A DNA stretch of 64,000 bases from Candidatus Accumulibacter propinquus (GCA_016714935.1 JADKBU010000018.1:11176-75175), one strand, 5' to 3'; positions 45,213 through 55,512 are shown, counted from the stretch's first letter. Made by a program: numbers and translations. Notes: generated from the letters alone by a model not told the origin.

Positions 45213-48200
45213 ATGAAACCCGAACAAGACTCCTATCCGGTTTTTGAAGCCAACCAGGTGCTGACCAGCAGGCATTTGAATGACGGTTTCAACTATCTGG
45301 ATCAGCAGGAGCGACGGACGCGCGCCCGCTTGATCGGCATCGGTATTGCCTGTGGTCTGGAGGTCAGGCCCAGCGTTGGCGGGACGACGATCGAGGTCGG
45401 AAAGGGCTGTGGCGTCACCTCGCAAGGTTATCTGATCGCCGAACCCGAAACGCTGAACCTGGTGGCGTATCGTGCCGGTTACCGCCTTCCCGACGCGCTC
45501 GATGACCCGACCTTCAAGGATGCCGGCGGCCAGCAGTACCCGCTGTGGGAACTGTTCCCGGCCGGCGAACCGGATACCGTCGGCCTGGGCAGCAGCGCCG
45601 GTTTCCTGGACGACAAGGTGCTGCTGTTGTATCTGGAACTCAAACAGCAAGGCCTGCGCAATTGCAGCCCGAACAACTGCGACGACAAGGGGTCGGAGGT
45701 CGTGGCGACCGTCCGGCGGCTGCTGATCAGGCGTGAACACCTCGATGCCGTGATCGCCGCGGCGGGCAAGCTGAGCGCAGGTCTGGGCTCCCGTGAACTG
45801 GTGGACCGGCAACTGGCACAACTCGGCCTGCCCGACCTGCGGCTGCCACGCTTCGTCTTCCCCAATGCCAATTCGGTAGCGTCGTCCGATGTTCTCTTGG
45901 CTTTCCTGAACGTCTTCCGGGAAAACCGGCTGGTGGAGGAGACCGGCAAGGCACTGACGGCGGCCTATCGGGCGTTCAAGCCCTTGTTGCAGGAGGATTA
46001 CCCGGACGAACCGTTTGGCGATTTGCAGGCGAAATTCGGTTTTCTCGATCAGACGCTCGTTGCCGGTACGGCCAACAGCAGGCAGGTGCGCTTCCTGCAG
46101 TATTACTACGATCTCTTCGACGACCTGCTGCGTGCCTACGACGAGTTTCGCTGGCAGGCGGCGGGCTTGCTCTGTGCCTGTTGTCCACCCGCGGATCTCT
46201 TCCCGCGGCATCTGATGCTGGGGCCGCTGAATGCGGGCCAGCAGTCGTCAGCGGGACTCTATCGGCAGGGATGGCTGGCCTCGCCATTGCTCAGCGCCTG
46301 CGCTGAAGAGGGCAGGGCGGTCCGGCTGATGTTCCAGCGCCTCGTCGAGATGCTGCGCTCCTTCACCGAAACGCCCCAACTCGCTGCCGGGACGAAGAAG
46401 ATCATCGACGGCCTCGACCCCGAAATACGTGTCACCCCCAGCGTGCGCGGCAGCGCGCCGTTGGCCGGCAGGGCGATTCCCTACTATTACCGGCATACCG
46501 GCAAACCCCCGCTCTACCAGTTGTGGAACGGCGAACGGACGCGCCGTCACCGGGCCAACCAGAACCTGGGCTATCGGGCCTACGAATACCAGCCCGCACC
46601 GCCGCCGTTTGTCTCCGAACCGCTGAGCTACGATCTCGAAGCCTACGACTTCCTGCGCATTGAAGGCCATCTCGGGAAACCTTACCGGACAGTGACCAGG
46701 ACGCTGTTGCAGCTCAAGCAACTCTACCGCCTGCCGATCGCGATCGTCGCGCTGCGCACCGGGGTGTACGATGACGGACAGACTGTCGACCTGAGCCGCG
46801 AGTCGTGCCGCTTCCAGGATCTCGAAGGCTTGTACGACGCCTTGCGCGAACAACTGCTGTCGTCGCTGGCCGAAGGCGTGCGCTATCTCTACGGCATCCC
46901 CCTCGACGGTGATGAGGTGACCAAGGCCACCATGGGTTTGCCCGGCGGCACCCCGAAACTCGCCTTGCTGCAGGCCTATGCCCCCAGCTTCAAGCATGCG
47001 GCGGGCACTGTCGGGGCCTGGTACGAGAACTATCTGGGCCTGTTTCAATCGCGGCCCTACATCGATGTCGATCAGAACGCCATCGACGCCAATGCCGTGC
47101 TGCGTGTGTATTGCGAGCTGTTTGTCGGTACCGGCGATTTTCCCTTGCCGTCCCGGTATTTCGCGCATGTCGTTTCGGTGTATTACCTGAGCAGGCTCTC
47201 GGAGATTCTTCCCGCGTCCCTGAATGCACTCGCCTATGCGGATTTCGAGAACAAGTGCCAGGATCTGCTGGGTCTGATCCGCTTCTTCCGGTCCGATGCG
47301 GCGAACGCCATCGCGAAGGAACTGCAGGCCTTCATCCCGCAGGAAGAACTGATCGACCACTTCGACCAGGTCCTGTATGCGTGCCCGCTGGGGCCGGTCA
47401 AGTCGGTGCACGACGAATATCTGAATCGTATCCGGGCGCTGAAGAAGCGGCAGTTCCTGGTGCACTTCCTCGAAGACCACCCTGGAGTTGAGCACAAGGC
47501 CGGGGTTCCTTTCGGAGGCACTTTCGTCATCGTCTATCATGGTGCACCGCCGCTGTCGAAACCGGTGAACGCCTTGGCGGACGTCGGCACGCGGGCACTG
47601 GGCGAAGCCGCTCCCGCGCTGGCCGTTGACATTCCGGTGGCGACAGGCAGTGTCAGCCAGGAACTGGCGGAGGCCATCACCCGCATCAGCAGCAACGAGA
47701 ATCTGGCGTCGAATCCGGACGTCCACCTGTTGCTGGGTTCCTTGCTCGGCAACAAGGTCGGCGACGATTCCAGGGTGCCGTCGGTCAAGGACAAACTGCG
47801 TTCGCTGCTCACCGCCGCGGTGGAGGAATTGCCCGCAGGGGCGGTCATCGCCGATTTCTACCTGCCCTACCTGTGCTGTTCGGACTGCTCGCCGGTGCAG
47901 TTCGTCATCCCGCAGATCCCGCCCAATTTCTCGGTGACCCTGGGGTGCACGAATCCGGCAGGCTACGCCAAGGTTGCGGTCAAACCGAAAGGCGGCTTTC
48001 CACCCTATACGGTCAAGCTGGACGATGAGAATTATCAGGGCCTGAACAGCAAACTGCTGCTGCAGGCCGGTTCGCACACGCTGCTCATCCGCGACAGCGA
48101 AGGCACCGAATCGGCGCCACAAACCGTGCTCGTTCCGCCGCACCTTGCGCTAGGCGAGCCCGCCTATACCTGCAGCGAGGACTACAGCAGCTATCAGGCA

Positions 48201-49634
48201 TCCCTCGCCATCCGTGGCGGCCATCCTCCCTTCAGAGTCAATGGCCAGGCCATCGACGGCAACACGTACACCACGGAGTCGATCGCCAACGGCACGGCGG
48301 TGGAACTGGAGGTGCTGGATAGCCGCGAGTGCTCGGCCAGGGCCACGTTCACGCATACCTGTGTGCGACCATGCGACTTCACGCTGAGCTTCGGCTGTAC
48401 CGACGCCGAAGGCTTTGCATCGGCGGTCGTCACGCCCACCGGCGGCCTGCCGCCGTACACTCTCAAGATCGATGACGGGGCCTATCAGGCGCTGCCGGAG
48501 GTGCTTGCGATGAGTGCCGGCGAGCATACGCTGACCCTCCGGGACGTCGACGGGCGCGATTCGCCCACCCGGACCGTCAGCGTTGCCCAGCAACTGTCTC
48601 TCGGTGAGCCCGCATTCGTTTGCAGCGAAGACGGCGGCACCTATACCGCGACTTTGACCTGCAGTGGCGGCACACCGCCTTACACCGTCAACGGCCAGAC
48701 GATTGCCGGCAAGGAGCCGATCTTCACCACGCAACCGATCGGCAGTGGCACGAGTGGCGAGGTTGAGGTCGTGGATAGCCGCGGCTGTTCAGCCAAAGTC
48801 GCCTTCACCCATACCTGCAAAAAGCCTTGTGACCTGCCGTGTGCGGGCATTTCGCTTCGCCGTGGCTATCGTCTCTGGCTGCCTGAGCCTGATCCCGACA
48901 GGCCGTATACCAGTTTCGGCGTGGAAGTTCCGGCCTTCTCGTTCGAGTTCCCAGCGGGCGACAGCGTGGAACTGTCCGAAAAGGTGACCGAGATCATGCA
49001 AGTGGACGATGTTGCCCAGTTGAACGAAAAATTTGCCGATGTGGTGGAGGGCTGGCTGGGACGCATCAACAAGCTCATCATCGAAATCACCGGCAAGCCC
49101 GACTGGTTGCGGTTGAGCTACAAGCCCGATTTGCCGGGTTTCCTGGGGACCTTGTGGATCGAGTACTTCGAATGCCTCAAGTTCGATTTCCGCATCCAGT
49201 CCTTCTTCAGACGGCTGGAGTTGTCCGAGTCCCTGGAAGCGGTCTATACGCCGGAGGGGAGTCAAGTCATGGCGTCGGGCGCTGACAAACGGGTCGCCAT
49301 TCCGGCCTTCGACGGTAGCCGCTTCGACAAGTGCAATCCCGAGAACCCACCGGAAAGGCTGTGTGCCGCCAAGCTGGACCTGAGTCTGAGTATTGACGTG
49401 TCGATCGATGGGCGGGGTGCCGCCCTGACTGTGGTTGCAGTCGGCAAGGATCGCCCGCTCAGCTATCTGTGGGAAGTGGAGGACGGCCAGCCCGCGCTTG
49501 CCAACGGTGAGTCCGGCTGGTTCGACTTCGCCAACGACGACGCCATCAGCAAGCGGGTGCGGGTGACCGCATTCACGCGCGCCGGCTGCCGGGTGACCAG
49601 CGAAAGGACGATCAGTTTCAAGGATGAGACCTAG
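45213..49634 (+). CDS. giant Ig-repeat protein in tail-fibre position of the eCIS locus
   Basis: The protein has 1473 residues. Residues ~1-900 are a helical, non-repetitive region starting YPVFEANQVLTSRHLNDGFN. Residues 906-1050 and 1056-1202 form a tandem repeat of about 145 aa, each repeat made of two beta modules with GGxPPYxxK and ending in FTHTC; these resemble SprB-type/PKD-like adhesive modules. The C-terminal 270 residues are another domain, closing with LSYLWEVEDG-like Ig sequence (RPLSYLWEVEDGQPALANGE). Its position after Pvc12 is where the tail-fibre gene (Afp13/Pvc13) stands, so receptor binding is a reasonable inference. The ATG at 45213 is preferred; upstream open frame overlaps Pvc12. 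Confidence 0.75.
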   Translation: MKPEQDSYPVFEANQVLTSRHLNDGFNYLDQQERRTRARLIGIGIACGLEVRPSVGGTTIEVGKGCGVTSQGYLIAEPETLNLVAYRAGYRLPDALDDPTFKDAGGQQYPLWELFPAGEPDTVGLGSSAGFLDDKVLLLYLELKQQGLRNCSPNNCDDKGSEVVATVRRLLIRREHLDAVIAAAGKLSAGLGSRELVDRQLAQLGLPDLRLPRFVFPNANSVASSDVLLAFLNVFRENRLVEETGKALTAAYRAFKPLLQEDYPDEPFGDLQAKFGFLDQTLVAGTANSRQVRFLQYYYDLFDDLLRAYDEFRWQAAGLLCACCPPADLFPRHLMLGPLNAGQQSSAGLYRQGWLASPLLSACAEEGRAVRLMFQRLVEMLRSFTETPQLAAGTKKIIDGLDPEIRVTPSVRGSAPLAGRAIPYYYRHTGKPPLYQLWNGERTRRHRANQNLGYRAYEYQPAPPPFVSEPLSYDLEAYDFLRIEGHLGKPYRTVTRTLLQLKQLYRLPIAIVALRTGVYDDGQTVDLSRESCRFQDLEGLYDALREQLLSSLAEGVRYLYGIPLDGDEVTKATMGLPGGTPKLALLQAYAPSFKHAAGTVGAWYENYLGLFQSRPYIDVDQNAIDANAVLRVYCELFVGTGDFPLPSRYFAHVVSVYYLSRLSEILPASLNALAYADFENKCQDLLGLIRFFRSDAANAIAKELQAFIPQEELIDHFDQVLYACPLGPVKSVHDEYLNRIRALKKRQFLVHFLEDHPGVEHKAGVPFGGTFVIVYHGAPPLSKPVNALADVGTRALGEAAPALAVDIPVATGSVSQELAEAITRISSNENLASNPDVHLLLGSLLGNKVGDDSRVPSVKDKLRSLLTAAVEELPAGAVIADFYLPYLCCSDCSPVQFVIPQIPPNFSVTLGCTNPAGYAKVAVKPKGGFPPYTVKLDDENYQGLNSKLLLQAGSHTLLIRDSEGTESAPQTVLVPPHLALGEPAYTCSEDYSSYQASLAIRGGHPPFRVNGQAIDGNTYTTESIANGTAVELEVLDSRECSARATFTHTCVRPCDFTLSFGCTDAEGFASAVVTPTGGLPPYTLKIDDGAYQALPEVLAMSAGEHTLTLRDVDGRDSPTRTVSVAQQLSLGEPAFVCSEDGGTYTATLTCSGGTPPYTVNGQTIAGKEPIFTTQPIGSGTSGEVEVVDSRGCSAKVAFTHTCKKPCDLPCAGISLRRGYRLWLPEPDPDRPYTSFGVEVPAFSFEFPAGDSVELSEKVTEIMQVDDVAQLNEKFADVVEGWLGRINKLIIEITGKPDWLRLSYKPDLPGFLGTLWIEYFECLKFDFRIQSFFRRLELSESLEAVYTPEGSQVMASGADKRVAIPAFDGSRFDKCNPENPPERLCAAKLDLSLSIDVSIDGRGAALTVVAVGKDRPLSYLWEVEDGQPALANGESGWFDFANDDAISKRVRVTAFTRAGCRVTSERTISFKDET
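47928..48362 (+). repeat. Ig-like repeat unit A inside the fibre-position gene
   Basis: This unit encodes 145 residues: CTNPAGYAKVAVKPKGG, FPPYTVKLDD, then LGEPAYTCSEDYSSY, HPPFRVNGQAIDGNTY and LDSRECSARATFTHTC. It is a paralogue of the unit at 48378-48818. Confidence 0.85.
48378..48818 (+). repeat. Ig-like repeat unit B inside the fibre-position gene
   Basis: This unit encodes 147 residues: CTDAEGFASAVVTPTGG, LPPYTLKIDD, LGEPAFVCSEDGGTY, TPPYTVNGQTIAGKEP, VDSRGCSAKVAFTHTC. The conserved cysteines of the two units may form paired disulfides. Divergence from unit A suggests age rather than recent copying. Confidence 0.85.
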
Positions 49635-49767
49635 CAAGGACTGCGGGCTGTCCTGCTGACCTCGACGGGAATCGACCCGGGCGGCGCCTGCAGGGTTCTG
49701 CCCAGGCCGGCCGGCCTGAACGACGGTCAGTTTCTGGAAGTCCCTTTTTTCACCATCAGGGCAACCC

Positions 49768-51567
49768 ATGCCGAGCACACAGCAGCACCTCATTCGTCAG
49801 CAATTCCTGCACGTCGAACTGTTCGGGACGGAGTCCGACGGCCTCGCCTTGCAGAGGCAATTGCCCGAACTCTGCCAACTGGCGCTGCTGCCGGCCCTTG
49901 AGGCCGTCCTTGATCGGGCAGTCCCGGCGCGCGGCCACCTGCGAATCGAACGGCTGGCGGTCGATGCCGGCGTGGTGAACCTGGCGACGCTCGAACGCGA
50001 TCTGGTTGCCGCCGTCACACGGGCCGTCGAGGAACAACTGCACGCGCAGCTTGGCGCGGCTACCCGCCCTGAAAGTGGCCAACCGGCCGAGGTTCGGCGC
50101 CGAACGGAAGAACAGTCGGCTGACGAGGCCTTCATTTTCTTTCTGCATACCGGCAGCCTGCCGTGGTGGTTTCGCGTACCGGCGGGCATGTCCCTTGAGC
50201 AGGCGCTGGTCACCGCCCGGCAACGCCAGAACTCGCCAGGGACAACCGCCTACAGGACCGACCTCCTCGATGCCATCGGCGCGGCCGCGGTGCGTAAACG
50301 CCTGGCCACGCAATTCTCGGACGGCTTCCTCGAAGACTTGCTGGCCGGACTGGCACCGCGCAGCCTCGATGCCATCCGCGAGGTCTTCGTGCTGCTGAAG
50401 AACTCCGCGCTGGCCGTCAGCGCGCGTCGACGATTCGCACGGCAGCTGTGGCAGAGCGCTCTTGCCGGACTGGCGGCAGGTGAACCTTGCGCTGCGCGAG
50501 CGCTGGTCGTCGCCAGTTGGGATTCCCTGGCCCCGGACGAACGGCAAGTCTTGGGCCTGCCGGATTGGCTGGACCAGCATTGGCCCGGGGCGATCAGGAT
50601 TCCCGAAGTCCGCGCCGGCGCTCCGACGGGCAGCGAATCACGCAGCAACCCTCGGCGGGCACGCACCAGCGGTCCGTTGCTGGTGCGTGCCCCCGCCGCC
50701 GGCGAGCAGGCCACCTCCTTGCTCCCCGATACGGTTAGCGGCGACAGGGATCCCGCAGCCTCGCCGGGTCGTTGCGGGCCGAGCGCAGCGCTTGCAGCCC
50801 GTCCTGCACCGGGGGAAGAGTCCGTTCCATCAGTGCCGGGCGAAGCCATACGACCCGACGCCCCTGCTGCGGTCGACCAACGTCTCGCGCGGCTGCACGC
50901 CGGCAATGCGCAGAGTGCTGAAGACGTGGGCGGCGGACAATTCCGCGCCGAAGCCGATGCCGGCGACAGCCGCGGACACGCCTCACTCCGCTTGCGGCAA
51001 GCGTCACTGGGCGAGTCGCAAGCATCGCGGCGGCCGGCTCCCCGGGAGCGTGCGCGAATCGACCTGACGGAAGGGGCGTACGTCGATTGCGCCGGCGTGA
51101 TCCTGCTGCACCCCTTCCTGCCGCGCTTCTTCGAGGCGCTCGGCATCGCCGACGATGACCAGATCGTGCAACCCGAGCGAGCACTTTGCCTGCTGTACTT
51201 TCTCGCCAGTGGAGAAAGCGTCGCTCCGGAACCGGCGTTGCTCTTGCCCAAGCTACTGTGCAACGTGCCAGTGGAGGCGGCTGTCGAATCGGAGGTGGAC
51301 TTGACGGCGGGCGAAACGGACGAAGCGATGGCCTTGCTGCAAGCCGTGATCGGCCACTGGGACGCGCTGCGCAACACCACACCGGATGGTCTGCGCGGCA
51401 CCTTCCTGACGCGTCCGGGGAAGGTTTCGCAGCGCTCCGACGGCGATTACCTGTTGCAAGTGGAAAGCCAATCCTTCGACATCCTCCTCGAGCGCCTGCC
51501 GTGGGGAATCGGAGTCGTCAGGTTGCCGTGGATGGAGCGCATGCTGTGGGTCGAATGGGCGTACTGA
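49768..51567 (+). CDS. contractile injection system tape-measure protein (CIS_TMP)
   Basis: The protein has 599 residues. The N-terminus has HVELFGTESDGLALQRQL and the RIERLAVDAGVV beta-hairpin of the CIS_TMP family. The C-terminus closes with the family hallmark LERLPWGIGVVRLPWM, then WVEWAY. Between residues ~290 and 430 lies a low-complexity, Ala/Pro/Arg-rich linker. It fixes tube length in Afp14/Pvc14-type particles. It stands 133 bases after the fibre gene and just before the effector. Confidence 0.9.
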   Translation: MPSTQQHLIRQQFLHVELFGTESDGLALQRQLPELCQLALLPALEAVLDRAVPARGHLRIERLAVDAGVVNLATLERDLVAAVTRAVEEQLHAQLGAATRPESGQPAEVRRRTEEQSADEAFIFFLHTGSLPWWFRVPAGMSLEQALVTARQRQNSPGTTAYRTDLLDAIGAAAVRKRLATQFSDGFLEDLLAGLAPRSLDAIREVFVLLKNSALAVSARRRFARQLWQSALAGLAAGEPCAARALVVASWDSLAPDERQVLGLPDWLDQHWPGAIRIPEVRAGAPTGSESRSNPRRARTSGPLLVRAPAAGEQATSLLPDTVSGDRDPAASPGRCGPSAALAARPAPGEESVPSVPGEAIRPDAPAAVDQRLARLHAGNAQSAEDVGGGQFRAEADAGDSRGHASLRLRQASLGESQASRRPAPRERARIDLTEGAYVDCAGVILLHPFLPRFFEALGIADDDQIVQPERALCLLYFLASGESVAPEPALLLPKLLCNVPVEAAVESEVDLTAGETDEAMALLQAVIGHWDALRNTTPDGLRGTFLTRPGKVSQRSDGDYLLQVESQSFDILLERLPWGIGVVRLPWMERMLWVEWAY

Positions 51568-51663
51568 CGGGCGCGCCTGGGGACTTTGTGGGCGTCATGC
51601 GCCGGCGGTTCTCGTGCGCGGCAGTGAATCGATGCAGAGGGTAGCCATCCAGAGGCTTGAGCC

Positions 51664-54600
51664 ATGAAGACCAGCTCGGAAAAGTCGTCTACCACCAGCG
51701 GCACCAGGCATTCTGCGGCCAGTCAGCCGTTTTTCGGTCCGGCCGGGAGTGCCGGCTTCTTTGCGGCGGTCGCTCCAGCGCCTGCCGTCCAGTTCAAGAT
51801 GACGGTCAACAAACCGGGCGACAAGTTCGAGCAGGAAGCCGACCGGATGGCGGAAAAGGTCGTCCGCATGCCGGCCCCGCCGACGCCGGCCAGGGATGAC
51901 AAGCTGCAACGCCAGGCCGCCGACAAATCCGACGAGAAAATCCAGAAAGCAGCACGCCCCGACGAGCAGATCCAGAAAGCGGCGCTTCCCGAAGAGAAAA
52001 TTCAGAAGGCGGCCCTGCCCGAGGAAAAGATCCGGAAGAAGGACGACGACAAGCTGCAGAAGGCCCCGGCGCCCGTGGACAAGCTGCAACGCAAGGGCAG
52101 CGACGCGACCCCGACGATAGGCAGTGGCGTGCAGTCGGCGATTCGCAACCAGAGCGGCGGCGGCCAACCCCTGTCGAGCGACGTGCGCAGCTACATGGAA
52201 CCGCGTTTCGGCGCCGATTTCGGCAACGTCCGCGTGCATCACGACGCCGAGTCCGCCAGTCTCAACAACCAGCTCAGCGCGCGCGCGTTCACCTACCAGA
52301 ATCACGTCTTTTTCTCGCGTGATCAGTACCAGCCCGGTAGCAGCGAGGGCAAGCAACTGCTGGCCCACGAACTGACGCACACCATCCAGCAGGGCCACGC
52401 CGTGCAGCGCAGCCCGCAGGTCAGCACGACGACGTCCCCGCCACCGGTGCAACGCCTCGGCCTCAGCGACGCGCTCGATTATTTCGCCGACAAGGCTTAT
52501 CTGATCCCCGGCTTCCGGATGCTGACCCTGCTGCTCGGATTCAACCCGATCAACATGCGCACTACCGATCGCAGCGCGGCCAACCTCCTGCGTGCCCTGA
52601 TCGAACTGATGCCGGGTGGCGCCTTCATCACCCAGGCGCTGGACAATCACGGCGTGATCAACAAGGCCGCCGCCTGGGTGGAACAGAAGGTGGCGCTGCT
52701 CGGTGACATCGGCGGTGATATCGCCGGCGGTCTGAAACGCTTCCTGGATTCCCTGAGCTGGAGCGACATCCTCGACCTGGGCGGCGTCTGGGAGCGCGCC
52801 AAGCGCATCTTCACCGAGCCGATAGCACGCCTGATTGCCTTTGGCGGCTCGGTGGTCAGCGAGCTGCTCAAGATGGTCAAGGACGCCATCCTGAAACCGC
52901 TGGCGGCGCTGGCGCAGGGAACGCGCGGTTACGATCTGCTCAAAGGCCATCCTCGGCGAAGACCCGATCAGCGGCGAAGCGGTGCCGCGCACCGCCGACA
53001 CCCTGATCGGCGGGTTCATGAAGCTGATCGGCCAGGAAGAGGTTTGGGAAAACATCCGGAAGGGCAATGCCATGGCCCGTGCCTGGGCGTGGTTCCAGGG
53101 TGCACTGGCCGGCTTGATGGGTTTTGTACGCGCGGTGCCGCGCAAGATCATCGACACGCTGAGTTCGCTGACCTTTCAGGACATCATCAGCGTTGCCGGT
53201 GCCTTTTCCAGGGTCGTCGGGGCGTTTGTCAATATCGCCGGGGAATTCATCAGTTGGGGGCTCGGACAGGTCATCAGCCTGCTGGAGATCCTGTTCTCGG
53301 TGGTGGCGCCGGGCGTGATGCCGTATCTCAGGAAAGCCCAGGCGGCCTTCAACACCATCCTCAAGGATCCCATCGGTTTTGTCGGCAACCTGGTACGCGC
53401 CGGCAAACAGGGCTTCGAGATGTTCGCGGCGAACATCCTCACGCATCTGAAAACGGCGCTGATCAAGTGGATCACCGGCCCCCTGGGGGCCGCGGGAGTT
53501 TACATCCCGAAATCGTTCTCGCTGATCGAGATCGTCAAGCTCGTACTTTCGGTGCTCGGGCTGACCTGGCAGAACATCCGCGGCAAACTACTGAAGATCA
53601 TCCCCGAGCCGATCCTGATCGGGTTGGAAAAGACTGCCGGGATCCTGGTCACGCTGGTGAAGGAAGGTCCGGCGGCCGCATGGGAGCAGATCAAGAGCGA
53701 ACTGGGCGAGTTGAAGGACCAACTGATTGCCAAGGTCACCGAAATGATCTCGGTCGAGGTCGTCAAGGCCGCGGTGATGAAGCTGGTCAGCATGCTCAAC
53801 CCCGCCGGCGCGGTGGTGCAGGCGATCATCGCCATCTACAACACGGTCACTTTCTTCATCCAGAAAATTCAGCAGATTGCCGCCGTGGTGGCGTCCTTCG
53901 TCGATTCCATCGCCGCCATCGCCGCTGGCCAGGTGGGCGCGGCGGCGAAGAAGGTCGAGGAGACGATGGCCAGCACCCTGACCGTGATCATCGCCTTCCT
54001 CGCCAAGTTTGCCGGTCTCGGCAACATCCCCGAGAAGATCGTCGGGATCGTCAAGAAGATCCGCCAGCCGATCGACAAGGGGCTGGACAGGATCGTCGAG
54101 TGGCTGGGTGCGATGCTCAAGAAGCTTGGCGGCGCGGTGGCGCAGGCCGGTTTGCCGGCTGATCCCCATGAGCGCTTGCGTCTGGGGATGGCCGCTGCCG
54201 TGGCGGTGGTCGACCGCCTGCCCGGAAATCGCATCGGACAGGTGCTGATCACGCCGGTGCTGGCACCGATCAAGCTGCGTTACGGATTTCAGCAGCTCGA
54301 ACCGCTGGTCAAGGACAAGAAATGGCATCTGCGTGGGCAGATCAATCCCTCGATTACGGTGACGACGACCAAGGAGGACGGATCTGAGGAAACGCTGCGC
54401 CTGAACGTCGGCGATGTCATCAAGGCCAGGTACGTCGACGGACTGTGGGTGGCGACGATCATTTCGATTACCCGCAGCAATGTCACCTTCCGATTCTCGG
54501 ATGCCCGCAAGGGGGTGGATACCCTGAGCGCCAGCATTTTCAAGGACAACTTCGAGAAAGGCGACATCACAACTTATGTGGCCGACAAGCGCGGGACTTT

Positions 54601-54934
54601 CATGGGCGGAAATCCACCCAAGAGCAGCCTGCTTGCGCAATACAAGAGCGAAGGGACGTACTACCGACTGATCAAGCCACCTCCGACCGATCAGGTACAA
54701 TACCCTAGGCGAAAAGGCGGCCGCTGGTATGACGTGGCGGACTGCGACCTCAGTCATGAACCGACGGACGCGGTGACCTACTGGAATACCGAGGGATACA
54801 AATACGGACCGCGCTCGCCGGAAGTGCGCGCGTGGATGAGCAATATCGACAATTACATCTTCGAGCCATCGAGCATCAACCGCTCGCGAGCCTCCCGGCA
54901 TGGCGAAGGATATCGATTACCGGCCAGGCCCTGA
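51664..54934 (+). CDS. DUF4157 eCIS-core effector with nuclease-like C-terminus (one frameshift)
   Basis: One frame starts at ATG 51664 and a second frame, open to 54934, carries the rest; merging gives about 1090 residues. The first ~60 residues are Ser/Ala-rich, followed by 10-residue repeats. The eCIS-core DUF4157 domain (about residues 175-260) has LSSDVRSYMEPRFGADFGNV, VRVHHDAESASLN, ARAFTYQNHVFFSRDQY and LLAHELTHTIQQG with an HExxH-type metal motif. A long hydrophobic helical region follows. The C-terminal ~75 residues contain DLSHEP and YIFEPSSINRSR, matching my recollection of the GH-E/HNH nuclease pattern. The shift is an extra base in CAAAGG near 52943; deleting it rejoins YDLLKAILGEDPISGEAV. 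Whether it is a real frameshift is undecided. Confidence 0.8.
51931..52050 (+). repeat. four 30-bp tandem repeats in the effector N-terminus
   Basis: Units at 51931-51960, 51961-51990, 51991-52020 and 52021-52050 encode DEKIQKAARP, DEQIQKAALP, EEKIQKAALP and EEKIRKKDDD. Shorter related units (KLQKAPAP, KLQRK) follow. The charged, amphipathic decapeptides are exposed linkers ahead of the DUF4157 core. Confidence 0.9.
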
Positions 54935-54936
54935 AC

Positions 54937-55353
54937 ATGGATGACAAAGACCTCCAGAAGACGATAACCGGCATCGCCAGGAAGGCCAAATCGTTGGCGC
55001 TGAAGGGTGAGTACACGTCGGCAATCGCAGAATACACCCAAGGGCTCGAATTGCTGGCGGCTCCCAGGTCCGCCTCGGAATACGCGGTGATGCTGTTCTC
55101 CGGGATCGCCGAGGCTTATTACCTGCAGGGGCTTTGGGATGAGGCCCTGAAGTATTTCGGAGAAGCGATCCGCAGCGAGGGCGGGTTGGGCGACCCGTAT
55201 ATTCACCTGCGACTGGGCCAGATTCGCTACCGGAAGGGCGAGATGGAAAAGGCCGCCGACGAACTGATGAGAGCCTACATGGGTTCAGGGAAGATCATCT
55301 TCGAGGGGGAAGACCCCGAGTACTACGCCCTGATCCAGTCGCACATCGAATAG
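54937..55353 (+). CDS. TPR protein directly downstream of the effector (candidate immunity or adaptor)
   Basis: The protein has 138 residues and starts two bases after the effector stop; a longer frame from 54832 would overlap the effector and is not favoured. It has about three tetratricopeptide-like repeats (AKSLALKGEYTSAIAEYTQG, ISEAYYLQGLWDEALKYFGE-type, LGQIRYRKGEMEKAADELMR). There is no signal peptide. Position suggests an immunity protein, chaperone or loading adaptor for the DUF4157 protein, but nothing in the sequence proves this. Confidence 0.7.
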   Translation: MDDKDLQKTITGIARKAKSLALKGEYTSAIAEYTQGLELLAAPRSASEYAVMLFSGIAEAYYLQGLWDEALKYFGEAIRSEGGLGDPYIHLRLGQIRYRKGEMEKAADELMRAYMGSGKIIFEGEDPEYYALIQSHIE

Positions 55354-55512
55354 GCGCGCCGGTTCCCGCGCCAGCCCTCCTGTCCTGGCGAGGCCCCGGC
55401 GGGGCTGCCCGCGGGCTGGCGCAGACCAGAAGCCTGCACGCGGCCACGCACTACCGCCAGGCGCCCGCCCTTCCTTGAGCAGCACCGCTACCGAGCCACG
55501 ACGCGCCAGGAC

